NCBI RefSeq assembly: GCF_028610675.1
Contig: NZ_JAQQWS010000016.1
Location: 1 to 64,000, forward strand
Reading direction: 5' to 3'
DNA: 64,000 nt
Source: Alkalihalobacillus pseudalcaliphilus
GTDB taxonomy: Bacteria > Bacillota > Bacilli > Bacillales > Bacillaceae_D
A program made the position numbers and the translations under genes. This document shows, piece after piece, positions 52,804 through 60,919 of the stretch. Under the pieces are notes generated by a model. That model had not been told where the DNA came from. It searched no databases and saw only the letters and a list, made by a program, of their open reading frames with translations. Positions within the stretch are counted from its first letter, which is position 1; every line of letters starts with the position of its first letter.

Positions 52804-53000
52804 TGTTACACCTCCTAGAGTTTGTTGTTCCATACCCGGACGTATTAAGCTATAAAAAGCCCTCACGCTATAATAGACATGAGGGCATTATGGACTCTAA
52901 TTGAAGAATCTATATCGCTTACCTCGGTAGGATAATTAAGCTAAAAGCCCCTACTGTCTACGGTATGAATGTTAATTTTATTTGAATGCTCTCGCACACT
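52804..53000 (-). promoter_or_regulatory. L10 leader of rplJ-rplL with attenuator
   Basis: A 200-base leader. A rho-independent hairpin GCCCTCA...TGAGGGC followed by TTTTT (52854-52886) sits about 50 bases before rplJ; the upstream part has the paired segments expected for the L10(L12)4 binding site of the Firmicutes L10 leader. Excess L10-L12 would favour termination. Fold assigned by position and by the terminator. Confidence 0.85.
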
Positions 53001-53006
53001 CCTAGA

Positions 53007-53035
53007 AGTATACGCAGCTTCCAATCAAATGTCAA
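53007..53035 (-). promoter_or_regulatory. Sigma-A promoter of rplJ-rplL
   Basis: TTGACA (53030-53035), 17 bp, TATACT (53007-53012), just after the rplA stop codon. Confidence 0.9.
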
Positions 53036-53038
53036 CTA

Positions 53039-53734
53039 TTATTTTGTTAAAGCAGATGCATTAACACGAACTCCAGGACCCATAGTTGAAGCAACCGTTA
53101 CGTTCTTCACATAAGTTCCTTTCGCCGCAGCAGGCTTAGCTTTCATTAATGTATCGATAATTGTTTTGAAGTTCTCCGTTAATTTCTCAGTTTCGAACGA
53201 CACTTTACCGATAGGAACATGAATGTTACCCGCTTTATCAACACGGTATTCTACTTTACCAGCTTTAATTTCGTTGATCGCTTTTTCTACGTCAAATGTT
53301 ACAGTTCCTGTTTTAGGGTTTGGCATTAAGCCTTTTGGTCCAAGGACACGACCTAATTTACCAACTTGTGCCATCATATCTGGTGTTGCTACGATTACAT
53401 CAAACTCGAACCAACCTTGGTTGATTTTGTTAATATAATCCTCATCACCTACGAAATCAGCTCCAGCAGCTTCTGCTTCTTTTGCTTTTTCGCCTTTAGC
53501 AAATACTAAAACAGATTGTGTTTTACCTGTTCCATTTGGAAGTACAACCGCACCACGGATTTGTTGGTCCGCTTTTTTAGGGTCAACTCCAAGACGTACA
53601 GCTACTTCTACAGTTTCGTCGAACTTAGCAGTCGCTGTCTTCTTCACTAATTCTAATGCTTCATCTACTAAATAAGCTGTATCACGATCAACTAATTTAA
53701 TAGCATCTTGATACTTTTTACTCTTTTTAGCCAT
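53039..53734 (-). CDS. rplA: 50S ribosomal protein L1
   Basis: A 231-residue uL1 of the mobile L1 stalk that releases E-site tRNA. MAKKSKKYQDAIKLVD starts the protein, behind GGAGG. MPNPKTGTVT and the C-terminal domain are intact. It follows rplK after about 110 bp. Confidence 0.98.
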   Translation of the reverse strand: MAKKSKKYQDAIKLVDRDTAYLVDEALELVKKTATAKFDETVEVAVRLGVDPKKADQQIRGAVVLPNGTGKTQSVLVFAKGEKAKEAEAAGADFVGDEDYINKINQGWFEFDVIVATPDMMAQVGKLGRVLGPKGLMPNPKTGTVTFDVEKAINEIKAGKVEYRVDKAGNIHVPIGKVSFETEKLTENFKTIIDTLMKAKPAAAKGTYVKNVTVASTMGPGVRVNASALTK

Positions 53735-53848
53735 GTTTATTTCCTCCTCAAATGTGGTTTTAGCGGTAGAACCTCCCACTATGAAAGGTTGCGAACCTAA
53801 TAATAGGGATGAGGACTCGCCTCAATCGCAACCTCGTGAGTCTTACCT

Positions 53849-54274
53849 TTAATCTTCAATCACAATACCCATGCTACGCGCAGTTCCTTCAACCATGCGC
53901 ATTGCTGCTTCAACATCAGCTGCATTTAAATCTGGCATTTTTGTCTCAGCAATCTCGCGTACTTTATCACGCTTGACTGTTGCAACCTTATTACGGTTTG
54001 GCTCGCCAGAACCAGACTCAATTCCTGCTGCTTTCTTAAGTAGAACGGCAGCTGGAGGAGTTTTCGTAATAAATGTAAACGAACGGTCTTCAAATACCGT
54101 AATTTCTACAGGAATGATAAGACCAGCTTGATCTGAAGTACGAGCATTAAACTCTTTACAGAATCCCATGATATTAACACCTGCTTGACCTAGTGCAGGA
54201 CCAACTGGTGGTGCTGGATTTGCTTTTCCAGCAGGAATTTGTAACTTAACCATTTTAATTACCTTTTTCGCCAC
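53849..54274 (-). CDS. rplK: 50S ribosomal protein L11
   Basis: A 141-residue uL11 of the GTPase-associated centre, needed for RelA activation. The start is GTG at 54272-54274, six bases behind AAGGAGGTG. The Pro-rich N-terminal switch (IPAGKANPAPPVGPALGQAG) that binds thiopeptides is normal. It heads the rplK-rplA operon behind a promoter. Confidence 0.98.
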   Translation of the reverse strand: MAKKVIKMVKLQIPAGKANPAPPVGPALGQAGVNIMGFCKEFNARTSDQAGLIIPVEITVFEDRSFTFITKTPPAAVLLKKAAGIESGSGEPNRNKVATVKRDKVREIAETKMPDLNAADVEAAMRMVEGTARSMGIVIED

Positions 54275-54392
54275 GTGACACACCTCCTTAGTCCGTGATG
54301 TGGTATCCGGGCTCTTCACCCTCCCACTCAAAAAACGGATGCATGCATGCACCCGATTGGCTCATGTTAATAAACCATTATCAACCATGACG

Positions 54393-54421
54393 ATTTTATC
54401 ATCTTCACCGACCAATTTCAA
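54393..54421 (-). promoter_or_regulatory. Sigma-A promoter of rplK-rplA
   Basis: TTGAAA (54416-54421), 17 bp, TAAAAT (54393-54398), overlapping the end of the nusG coding region. Confidence 0.65.
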
Positions 54422-54433
54422 GTTTTTTTCAAA

Positions 54434-54967
54434 TTAAATCTTTTCAACCTGTCCAAACTCTAGTTCTACCGGTGTTTCACGACCAAACATATTAACATGC
54501 ACTTTTAATTTCTTTTTGTCGACAAGAATCTCTTCTATCGAGCCAACAAAGTTAGCGAACGGACCTTCTTTCACCTTCACTGATTCCTTAAGTTCAAAAT
54601 CAATCTCGGCTTTCGGTTCCTCTACACCCATTTGTTTCAGGATGCGATCAACTTCATCAGGCATTAGCGCTGTAGGTTTCGATCCCGCACCAGCCGAACC
54701 AACGAAACCAGTCACACCTGGCGTATTCCGCACAACATACCAGGAATCGTCCGTCATTAACATCTCAACGAGTACATAACCAGGGAAAACTTTCCTAGAA
54801 ACGGTTTTACTTTTCCCGTTTTTCACTTCTGTTTCTTCTTCGACAGGAACAAGAACACGGAAGATTTTATCGGCCATTTCCATCGATTCAAGACGCTTTT
54901 CTAGATTCGCTTTTACTTTATTTTCATACCCAGAGTAAGTATGAACAACATACCAATTTTTTTCCAT
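54434..54967 (-). CDS. nusG: Transcription elongation/termination factor NusG
   Basis: A 177-residue NusG with the NGN domain (KNWYVVHTYSGYENKVK; VLVEMLMTDDSWYVVRNTPG) and a C-terminal KOW domain (VKEGPFANFVGSIEEI). It couples polymerase to Rho or ribosome and causes pausing in Bacillus. The ATG at 54965-54967 is right by homology, but the GAGGAGGG Shine-Dalgarno lies 23 bases away; a hairpin in between shortens the effective distance to about 7. It follows secE after 89 bases. Confidence 0.97.
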   Translation of the reverse strand: MEKNWYVVHTYSGYENKVKANLEKRLESMEMADKIFRVLVPVEEETEVKNGKSKTVSRKVFPGYVLVEMLMTDDSWYVVRNTPGVTGFVGSAGAGSKPTALMPDEVDRILKQMGVEEPKAEIDFELKESVKVKEGPFANFVGSIEEILVDKKKLKVHVNMFGRETPVELEFGQVEKI

Positions 54968-54973
54968 GCTTTC

Positions 54974-54989
54974 AGGACGGTAGCGTCCT
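54974..54989 (-). promoter_or_regulatory. Hairpin bridging the nusG Shine-Dalgarno and start codon
   Basis: AGGACG-CTAC-CGTCCT, a perfect 6-bp stem with a 4-base loop, lies between GAGGAGGG (54998-54991) and the nusG ATG. Removing the 16-base hairpin leaves a normal 7-base spacer. Confidence 0.6.
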
Positions 54990-55055
54990 TCCCTCCTCAT
55001 AGAGTTTAATAAAAGCCTTAACACTTCATTAAGGCTATCTATTTAAACCACTTTA

Positions 55056-55250
55056 TTAACCAACTAATCGTTCTACTATGGCTGAAATCCCTAAATCAAC
55101 AGCCCAAAAGAAAAGTGACATAATGATAACTGTTACAATAACTACAACTGTATAGCGAGTGAGTTCCTTTCTCGACGGCCAAGAAACCCTTTTCATCTCA
55201 CGTACAACACCGCCAAAGAAATTGCCACTACTTTTTTCACCGTTTGCCAA
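55056..55250 (-). CDS. secE: Protein translocase subunit SecE
   Basis: A 64-residue single-span protein: a short cytoplasmic amphipathic helix with VREMKRVSWPSRKEL, then the membrane segment at about 30-52. It clamps SecY. The start is TTG at 55248-55250, seven bases behind GGAGG. It follows rpmGB as in Bacillus. Confidence 0.95.
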   Translation of the reverse strand: MANGEKSSGNFFGGVVREMKRVSWPSRKELTRYTVVVIVTVIIMSLFFWAVDLGISAIVERLVG

Positions 55251-55397
55251 ACGAGACACCTCCAACACACCAATCAATATAGACAAAAGTATGATTATCT
55301 ATTCCGATCTACGTATTTTTATTGTAATTGATTTACATATAAGCCAAATAAAATAGTTATTTCTAAAACCATCATTCAACAAATCTATCAGAATGCC

Positions 55398-55547
55398 TTA
55401 CTTCGTTTCCCGATGAAGCGTATGCTCATTACAGGTTTTACAAAACTTCTTGATCTCTAAACGTTTTGTCTCGTTTTGGTTATTCTTATTTGTTGAATAA
55501 TTACGAGATTGACAGATACTACACGCAAGGGCAATTTTTGCTGACAA
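55398..55547 (-). CDS. rpmGB: 50S ribosomal protein L33 (zinc form)
   Basis: A 49-residue bL33 read from the sequence: SAKIALACSICQSRNY, then TKRLEIKKFCKTC and the ending NEHTLHRETK. Both CxxC pairs of the zinc ribbon are intact. The start is TTG at 55545-55547 behind GGGGGTGG; the N-terminus is that of the family. It precedes secE with a 147-bp gap and has its own promoter. Confidence 0.93.
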   Translation of the reverse strand: MSAKIALACSICQSRNYSTNKNNQNETKRLEIKKFCKTCNEHTLHRETK

Positions 55548-55588
55548 TACTTGTCCACCCCCAGTTTAGACGTACATACATACATTTT

Positions 55589-55617
55589 CACTCTAGCACA
55601 GCTAAAATAGGGTGTCA
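55589..55617 (-). promoter_or_regulatory. Sigma-A promoter of rpmGB-secE-nusG
   Basis: TTGACA (55612-55617), 17 bp, TAGAGT (55589-55594), after the sigH terminator. Confidence 0.75.
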
Positions 55618-55686
55618 ATTCAATCTCAAGATTATATCGATGTATCTTATATTTTTCACATGTAACTAACAGAGAAATAAAAACAT

Positions 55687-55725
55687 AAAGCATGGTGCAA
55701 AGTTCTAAACTTCACACCATGCTTT
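55687..55725 (-). terminator. Terminator of sigH
   Basis: AAAGCATGGTG (55687-55697) and CACCATGCTTT (55715-55725) form an 11-bp stem. On the minus strand it continues into ATGTTTTTATTTC. Confidence 0.8.
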
Positions 55726-55747
55726 TTGAACTTTCCGACTTATTGAT

Positions 55748-56401
55748 TTACAATGTCACACCTTTTAACTCCACATAACGCTCTAACTTACGCTTCACCC
55801 GTTGCAGTGCATTATCAATCGACTTGACATGCCGGTTTAAATCTTCTGAAATTTCTTGATAGGAACGTCCATCTAAATAAAGCATCAAAACCTGCTGTTC
55901 GAGCTCGCTTAAAATCTCACCCATTTTCAATTCAATGTCTGCAAATTCTTCTTGATTAATTAGAAGTTCTTCTGGATTGGTTACACGTGTTCCGCATATT
56001 ACATCAAGTAATGTACGGTCGGATTCTTCGTCGTATAAAGGCTTGTCCAATGATACGTATGAATTTAATGGGATATGTTTTTGTCTGGTTGCTGTTTTGA
56101 TCGCTGTAATAATTTGTCTCGTTACACAAAGCTCAGCAAAGGCTTTAAATGATGATAGCTTCTCACCATTAAAGTCTCTGATCGCTTTGTAAAGACCAAT
56201 CATACCTTCTTGCACAATATCTTCATGATCGGCACCTATTAAAAAATAGGATCGAGCTTTTGCCCGAACAAAATTTTTGTACTTCGTAATTAAATATTCA
56301 AGTGCCGCACCGTCTCCTAAGCGTGCCTGTCCTACTAATTGATCATCATCAAACTGGTTAAAATCCGGCTTTGCTAAAGTTTCTTGAAGGTCCATGCTCA
56401 A
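55748..56401 (-). CDS. sigH: RNA polymerase sigma factor SigH (Spo0H)
   Basis: A 217-residue alternative sigma factor for the switch from growth to sporulation and competence. Region 2 (VRAKARSYFLIGADHEDIVQEGMIGLYKA, roughly 50-78) and region 4 (ILSELEQQVLMLYLDGRSYQEISEDL, 163-188) are clear. The frame begins with TTG at 56401 behind GGGGGGAT; the ATG at 56393-56395 is an alternative two codons in. It has its own sigma-A promoter. Confidence 0.97.
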   Translation of the reverse strand: MSMDLQETLAKPDFNQFDDDQLVGQARLGDGAALEYLITKYKNFVRAKARSYFLIGADHEDIVQEGMIGLYKAIRDFNGEKLSSFKAFAELCVTRQIITAIKTATRQKHIPLNSYVSLDKPLYDEESDRTLLDVICGTRVTNPEELLINQEEFADIELKMGEILSELEQQVLMLYLDGRSYQEISEDLNRHVKSIDNALQRVKRKLERYVELKGVTL

Positions 56402-56442
56402 AACAATCCCCCCCGACCTAGGTGCTGTTAAATTATAGAAAC

Positions 56443-56472
56443 ATTATATAGCACACTTTTCGAGAAGGTCAA
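56443..56472 (-). promoter_or_regulatory. Sigma-A promoter of sigH
   Basis: TTGACC (56467-56472), 18 bp, TATAAT (56443-56448), just past the rae1 stop codon. In B. subtilis the sigH promoter is repressed by AbrB; AT-rich flanks would allow this. Confidence 0.75.
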
Positions 56473-56479
56473 CTACCCT

Positions 56480-56989
56480 TTATAAACCTCGACGCCATTT
56501 TTCAAAAATTTCTGCCACTTCATCAGAAAGCTTGAGATTTGTCGTTCTTTGGCTTTTTCTTGTTTTTTCGACAGCATGATGAATGCCCTTTGTCATCATT
56601 TCTGTTTCAATTAAGAGCTCTCTCGCTGACTTCCTCAAAGCCCCTTTTCCAAACGTTATCGACTGTTCAGTGAAATCAGAAGTTGCCACATGGATCGTGC
56701 GATCGAGACGCTTTAATTCCGAAACTAACTTTTCAATTCTCTCATCAGCCGTTTCATTTTTCCCTGTATAAATCACATCTACTCGATAATTCTTATACTT
56801 CTTCCCTACACCCTCAACCATATGGGCATCAAAGACCACTTTGACCTCATAACCGGTAAACCCTTGGTATTCCGCCATCACTTCAACTAACTTATTCCTT
56901 GCTAGGTCGAGGTCCTTATCTTTTAAGGTGCGCAGCTTCGGCCACGCACCTATAATATTGTATCCATCGACAAGTAATATATCTTTCAT
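56480..56989 (-). CDS. rae1: Ribosome-associated endoribonuclease Rae1 (YacP)
   Basis: A 169-residue NYN/PIN-like nuclease that, in B. subtilis, cuts mRNA in the ribosomal A site. The acidic catalytic residues are seen in LVDGYNIIG (Asp8), VVFDAH and TGKNETADERIE. It follows rlmB by eight bases with a weak ribosome-binding site. Confidence 0.93.
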   Translation of the reverse strand: MKDILLVDGYNIIGAWPKLRTLKDKDLDLARNKLVEVMAEYQGFTGYEVKVVFDAHMVEGVGKKYKNYRVDVIYTGKNETADERIEKLVSELKRLDRTIHVATSDFTEQSITFGKGALRKSARELLIETEMMTKGIHHAVEKTRKSQRTTNLKLSDEVAEIFEKWRRGL

Positions 56990-56996
56990 TTTCTTA

Positions 56997-57743
56997 TCAC
57001 TTACCTAGTGGCTTTCGATTTCGATATACTTCATACATCAATAAGCTTGCTGCAACAGACGCATTCAAAGATGTAACCTGACCAACCATCGGAATTTGAA
57101 TGAGGAAGTCGCATTTCTCCTTGACGAGCCTACTCATCCCTTTACCCTCACTACCGATCACTAATCCAATCGGCATATCATAGGAGGCTTGTCTATAATC
57201 TTGTTCGCCTTTTGCATCCGTTCCAACAAACCATAAGCCTCGTTTCTTTAAATCGTCCATCGTCCTTGCCACATTGGTCACTCGAACAACCGGAATATAT
57301 TCAATCGCTCCTGTTGATGCTTTGGCAACGGTTTGGGTCAGCCCTACTGCACGACGTTTAGGAATAATCACACCATGCGCACCTACTGCATCAGCCGTTC
57401 GCAATATCGATCCTAAGTTATGTGGATCTTCTAACTCATCTAATACAAGGAAAAATGGTTCTTCATTACGGCTTGCAGCAACCTCAAATAAATCATCTAC
57501 CTCTTTATACTCATAGGCAGCAATAGAAGCGACAACCCCTTGATGATTGGTCGTTTTCACTAGTTGCTCTAACTTACGTTTTGGTGCTTGCTGGACCAAT
57601 ACCTTCTGTTGTTTGGCTAAGTCTATCACTTTTGCCATTTGGCCTTTTTGTGCACCTTCAGCAATCCATATCTTGTTAATCGTATGGCCTGATCGCAATG
57701 CTTCTATTACAGGGTTTTTACCGACAATAAACTCTTCACTCAT
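56997..57743 (-). CDS. rlmB: 23S rRNA Gm2251 2'-O-methyltransferase RlmB-like (YacO)
   Basis: A 248-residue SPOUT (TrmH) methyltransferase: an N-terminal L30e-like substrate domain (about 1-75) and a knot domain with NLGSILRTADAVGAHG, VIGSEGKGMSRLV and IPMVGQVTSLNASVAAS, the three SpoU motifs. Its ATG overlaps the mrnC stop codon by four bases. Confidence 0.94.
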   Translation of the reverse strand: MSEEFIVGKNPVIEALRSGHTINKIWIAEGAQKGQMAKVIDLAKQQKVLVQQAPKRKLEQLVKTTNHQGVVASIAAYEYKEVDDLFEVAASRNEEPFFLVLDELEDPHNLGSILRTADAVGAHGVIIPKRRAVGLTQTVAKASTGAIEYIPVVRVTNVARTMDDLKKRGLWFVGTDAKGEQDYRQASYDMPIGLVIGSEGKGMSRLVKEKCDFLIQIPMVGQVTSLNASVAASLLMYEVYRNRKPLGK

Positions 57744-58162
57744 GGGCCCACCTCCTCGGTATTTTTGAAAGTAGCTAGTGCCTGTCCAACGACTTCATCT
57801 AATCTCTCTTTTTCACCCAGTACATATAGATAGCCTAGTAATGCCTCAAGTGCAGTGGCATAACGATATGTCTGAACATCTGTATTTTTAGGGACAGAAC
57901 CTGACTTGGCATTCCGGCCTCTCTTAACAACGGCAACTTCCTGCGCTGTTAAAAACCCTTCGTCAAGTAATGATCGTACCATCATTGCTTGTGCTTTGGC
58001 GGAGACATAACTCGTCGCTTCCTTATGCAGCTGGTGTGGCCGAACTTTCCCTTCAGCAATTAATTGATAGCGGACATACATATCTAAAACCGCGTCGCCC
58101 ATATAAGCAAGGGCGAGCGGGTTTAATTGCTTTAAATCAATTGTTGGCTCCATTAATTTCAT
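57740..58162 (-). CDS. mrnC: Mini-ribonuclease III MrnC
   Basis: A 140-residue RNase III catalytic domain without a double-stranded RNA-binding domain, maturing 23S rRNA in Bacillus. NPLALAYMGDAVLDMYVR is the signature region with catalytic Glu/Asp, and KRGRNAKSG and ALLGYLYVLG follow. I use the ATG at 58160-58162, immediately after the cysS stop; an outer GTG at 58171 lies inside cysS with a poor site. Confidence 0.92.
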   Translation of the reverse strand: MKLMEPTIDLKQLNPLALAYMGDAVLDMYVRYQLIAEGKVRPHQLHKEATSYVSAKAQAMMVRSLLDEGFLTAQEVAVVKRGRNAKSGSVPKNTDVQTYRYATALEALLGYLYVLGEKERLDEVVGQALATFKNTEEVGP

Positions 58163-58163
58163 A

Positions 58164-59561
58164 TTATCCACGTTTCCAACGAACCCCCTGTGCCGTATCC
58201 TCTAAGAGAATTCCTTTTTCTTTTAGAAAATCTCTGATTTCATCAGCACGTGCAAAATCCTTGTCTACTCTTGCTTGATTTCTCTGTATAATTAGCTCAT
58301 CAATTTCTTCATCCAAGATCTCTTCTTCTGTAGCCAATTGCAAGCCTAGCACCGATGCAAGTTCATCTAAACGCTCAATAAAAGCTTGAAGAACCCGTTC
58401 AGATGTTTGTTCTTCGCGTAAATAACGATTCGCTTCTTTTGCTAACTCAAACATCACTGAAATCCCATTGGCAGTATTGAAATCATCGTCCATTTCTTCA
58501 ATAAATGCTTCTTTCGCTCCCTCGATCTTTTCAAGCCACTCAGCTTCTTCTCCATAATTAGCTGATTTTTCTAAGCGGTGCACTAAGCTTTGTCTAGCTC
58601 CTTTTAAGCGCTCAAGACCTCGTTTGGCTCCCTCTAATAATTCATCACTAAAGTTAATCGGACTACGGTAATGAGCAGTCAGCATGAAAAAACGAATGAC
58701 TTCTGGAGAATGCTGTTGAATCATGTCATGTGCCAAAACAAAATTCCCGAGCGACTTCGACATTTTTTCATTATCAATATTAATAAATCCATTGTGCAGC
58801 CAATAATTAGCCATCGGTTTTTCTGTTAATGCTTCCGATTGTGCAATTTCATTTTCATGATGTGGAAACGTTAAATCTTGACCACCTGCATGAATATCAA
58901 TCGTCTCACCTAAATATTTTTTCACCATAGCGGAGCATTCAATGTGCCACCCTGGTCTACCATGCCCCCAAGGGCTTTCCCAAGAGATCTCTCCTTCTTT
59001 AACATCCTTCCATAACGCAAAGTCTAATGGATCCTCTTTTCGCTCATCTACTTTAATACGTGCGCCAGAACGCAAATCCTCAATCGATTGTGAAGATAAT
59101 TTTCCATAATCCTTAAATTTTCTAGTACGATAGTATACATCGCCATCAGCTTCATAGGCATAGCCTTTGTTAATCAGTTTCTCAATAAATTCGATGATTT
59201 CCGGAATCGTTTCTGTTACGCGAGGATGATGATCGGCCTTATTCACACCTAAGGCACATGTATCTTCGTGATAAGCCTCAATAAATTTATTGGCCACTTC
59301 AAATACGTCTTCACCTAGTTCGTTCGCTGCTTTAATAATTTTATCATCGACATCCGTGAAGTTAGAAACAAAATTCACTTCGTAACCACGGTATTTCAAA
59401 TAATTGCGGACTACATCATACACAATCGGTGGTCTCGCATTACCAATATGAATGTAGTTATAAACCGTTGGTCCACATACATACATCTTGACCTTACCTT
59501 CTTCAAGAGGTATAAACGCTTCCTTCTTTTTCGTTAAACTGTTGTAAAGCTTTATTGCCAT
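58164..59561 (-). CDS. cysS: Cysteinyl-tRNA synthetase
   Basis: A 465-residue class I synthetase. The zinc ligands are in MYVCGPTVY, HIECSAM and HHENEIAQSE; HIGNARP (HIGH) and KMSKS (NEKMSKSLGN) form the ATP site. It follows cysE after 130 bp and is under the same T-box leader. Confidence 0.98.
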   Translation of the reverse strand: MAIKLYNSLTKKKEAFIPLEEGKVKMYVCGPTVYNYIHIGNARPPIVYDVVRNYLKYRGYEVNFVSNFTDVDDKIIKAANELGEDVFEVANKFIEAYHEDTCALGVNKADHHPRVTETIPEIIEFIEKLINKGYAYEADGDVYYRTRKFKDYGKLSSQSIEDLRSGARIKVDERKEDPLDFALWKDVKEGEISWESPWGHGRPGWHIECSAMVKKYLGETIDIHAGGQDLTFPHHENEIAQSEALTEKPMANYWLHNGFINIDNEKMSKSLGNFVLAHDMIQQHSPEVIRFFMLTAHYRSPINFSDELLEGAKRGLERLKGARQSLVHRLEKSANYGEEAEWLEKIEGAKEAFIEEMDDDFNTANGISVMFELAKEANRYLREEQTSERVLQAFIERLDELASVLGLQLATEEEILDEEIDELIIQRNQARVDKDFARADEIRDFLKEKGILLEDTAQGVRWKRG

Positions 59562-59692
59562 ACGAATTTCTCCTTTATAATCATCTCTTGCACTCTTTAA
59601 ACCGTCATTTGACTAATTAATATATTCACGATCGATTCATTCGTTCTTATTATGGTCGTTATGAGCAGAAAAGAAACGGTTAGTTACCATTC

Positions 59693-60349
59693 TTATTCCT
59701 CATTTTGTTTGCTTCTAAGCTCTTTTCTTAAGGAAAGGATTTCTTCCTCTAGCTCTTTCAATTTATCAGCAATTGGATCTGGTAACATGTGATGATTCAA
59801 GCTTTGCTCTACTTTAATACCATCTTGGACCACGATTTTACCCGGAATTCCAACAACCGTTGAATTAGGGGGTACTTCTTTTAAGACGACGGAGCCTGCT
59901 CCTACTCTAGCGTTTTCACCAATGGTAAAAGATCCTAAGATTTTTGCCCCTGAGGCAATTAATACACCATCAGCAACCGTTGGATGTCGTTTCCCCTTCT
60001 CCTTACCTGTTCCACCTAATGTCACTCCTTGGTATATGGTGACATCATTTCCTATTTCACATGTTTCACCAATAACCACACCCATACCGTGGTCAATAAA
60101 CACTCGTTGCCCTATCACTGCACCAGGGTGAATTTCAATACCTGTGATAAAACGATTCACCTGTGATAATAATCTACCGATGAAATAAAACTTCTTTTTC
60201 CACAACCAATGAGCGAAACGATGCATCCAAATGGCATGCACACCCGAATAAGTAAAAATGACCTCAAACCGACTTCTTGCTGCTGGATCGCGATCAAAAA
60301 CAACATCTAAATCACTTAGTAATGTTCTAAATACTTTTTTCAACTCCAC
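59693..60349 (-). CDS. cysE: Serine O-acetyltransferase CysE
   Basis: A 218-residue hexapeptide-repeat transferase making O-acetylserine, the first committed step of cysteine synthesis. ARSRFEVIFTYSGVHAIWMHR, GIEIHPGA, FIDHGMGVVIGET (catalytic Asp/His) and GVTLGGTGKEKGKRHPT are diagnostic. The start used is GTG at 60347-60349 behind GGGGGGA. It follows a T-box, so expression rises when tRNA-Cys is uncharged. Confidence 0.97.
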   Translation of the reverse strand: MELKKVFRTLLSDLDVVFDRDPAARSRFEVIFTYSGVHAIWMHRFAHWLWKKKFYFIGRLLSQVNRFITGIEIHPGAVIGQRVFIDHGMGVVIGETCEIGNDVTIYQGVTLGGTGKEKGKRHPTVADGVLIASGAKILGSFTIGENARVGAGSVVLKEVPPNSTVVGIPGKIVVQDGIKVEQSLNHHMLPDPIADKLKELEEEILSLRKELRSKQNEE

Positions 60350-60382
60350 TCACTCCCCCCGAAAGCTCGCTCAACTCATAAT

Positions 60383-60650
60383 AAAAACGCCTCTATGCAT
60401 TCTTACATGCACAGAGGCGCTCGCGCACGGTTCCACTCTGTTTAATGATCCAAAAGTAGTTTTGCTTTTTAAGTCGGATCATCTTCTCTTTTTGGCGTAT
60501 AACGTCGCTACACGCTCTCCCCTACTAATCAAGTTCAAGGAAAGGCTCAAGGGTGCACGTATACAAGTCTTTCGTTAGATTACTTTCAGCCATCGGTAAT
60601 CCTCTCTTTCAACGAAAGGAGCTTGTAACACTCCCTCTCAACACGTTCAT
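60383..60650 (-). promoter_or_regulatory. Cysteine T-box riboswitch before cysE-cysS
   Basis: The T-box sequence AGAGTGGAACCGTGCG (60439-60424) binds the free CCA end of uncharged tRNA. The terminator (60383-60419) has a stem of CGCCTCTGTGCAT with ATGCATAGAGGCG and a T-tract. Stem I carries a TGC codon (60555-60557), the cysteine specifier, and AGAGAGG lies near its 5' end (60600-60610). A possible promoter lies at about 60660-60685 (TTTCAT-16-TATGAT). Uncharged tRNA-Cys would favour the antiterminator. Confidence 0.9.
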
Positions 60651-60682
60651 CATATATAAATGTATTTTGTATGAAAGTTAGT

Positions 60683-60845
60683 GCGAACATAGAGCGTTAC
60701 TGTCGCTACCGAAAATTATGCTCGGCGTCCTGCGGGGTGGCACTGAACTAACTGGCACAGCCAGTGGATTTCAGCCCGCCACTATGTCCCATAGGAGTCT
60801 CCGCATGTTTGGTCTGCTGAGTACTGCTCATTTTCTCAATTACAA
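60683..60845 (-). repeat. Dispersed structured repeat, copy B
   Basis: Reverse-complement copy of 1601-1760 in the gltX-cysE spacer, upstream of the T-box. Read on the minus strand it shows GCGGAGACTCCTATGGGA, GTGGCG with TGCCAC, CTGAA with TTCAG, ACTGGC with GCCAGT and TTTTCGGTAGCGAC. The hairpin arms are preserved although many bases differ from copy A. Confidence 0.8.
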
Positions 60846-60919
60846 CTAACAAACAACTTCATACATGTTTATTTTTTATATTTTTTAATTCTTATAGTAT
60901 GCGAAATTACTTGATGCGT

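Noticed and set aside
55457..55693. 78-codon minus-strand frame over rpmGB
   Set aside because: It is the wrong frame of rpmGB; L33 with both CxxC motifs reads through at 55398-55547.
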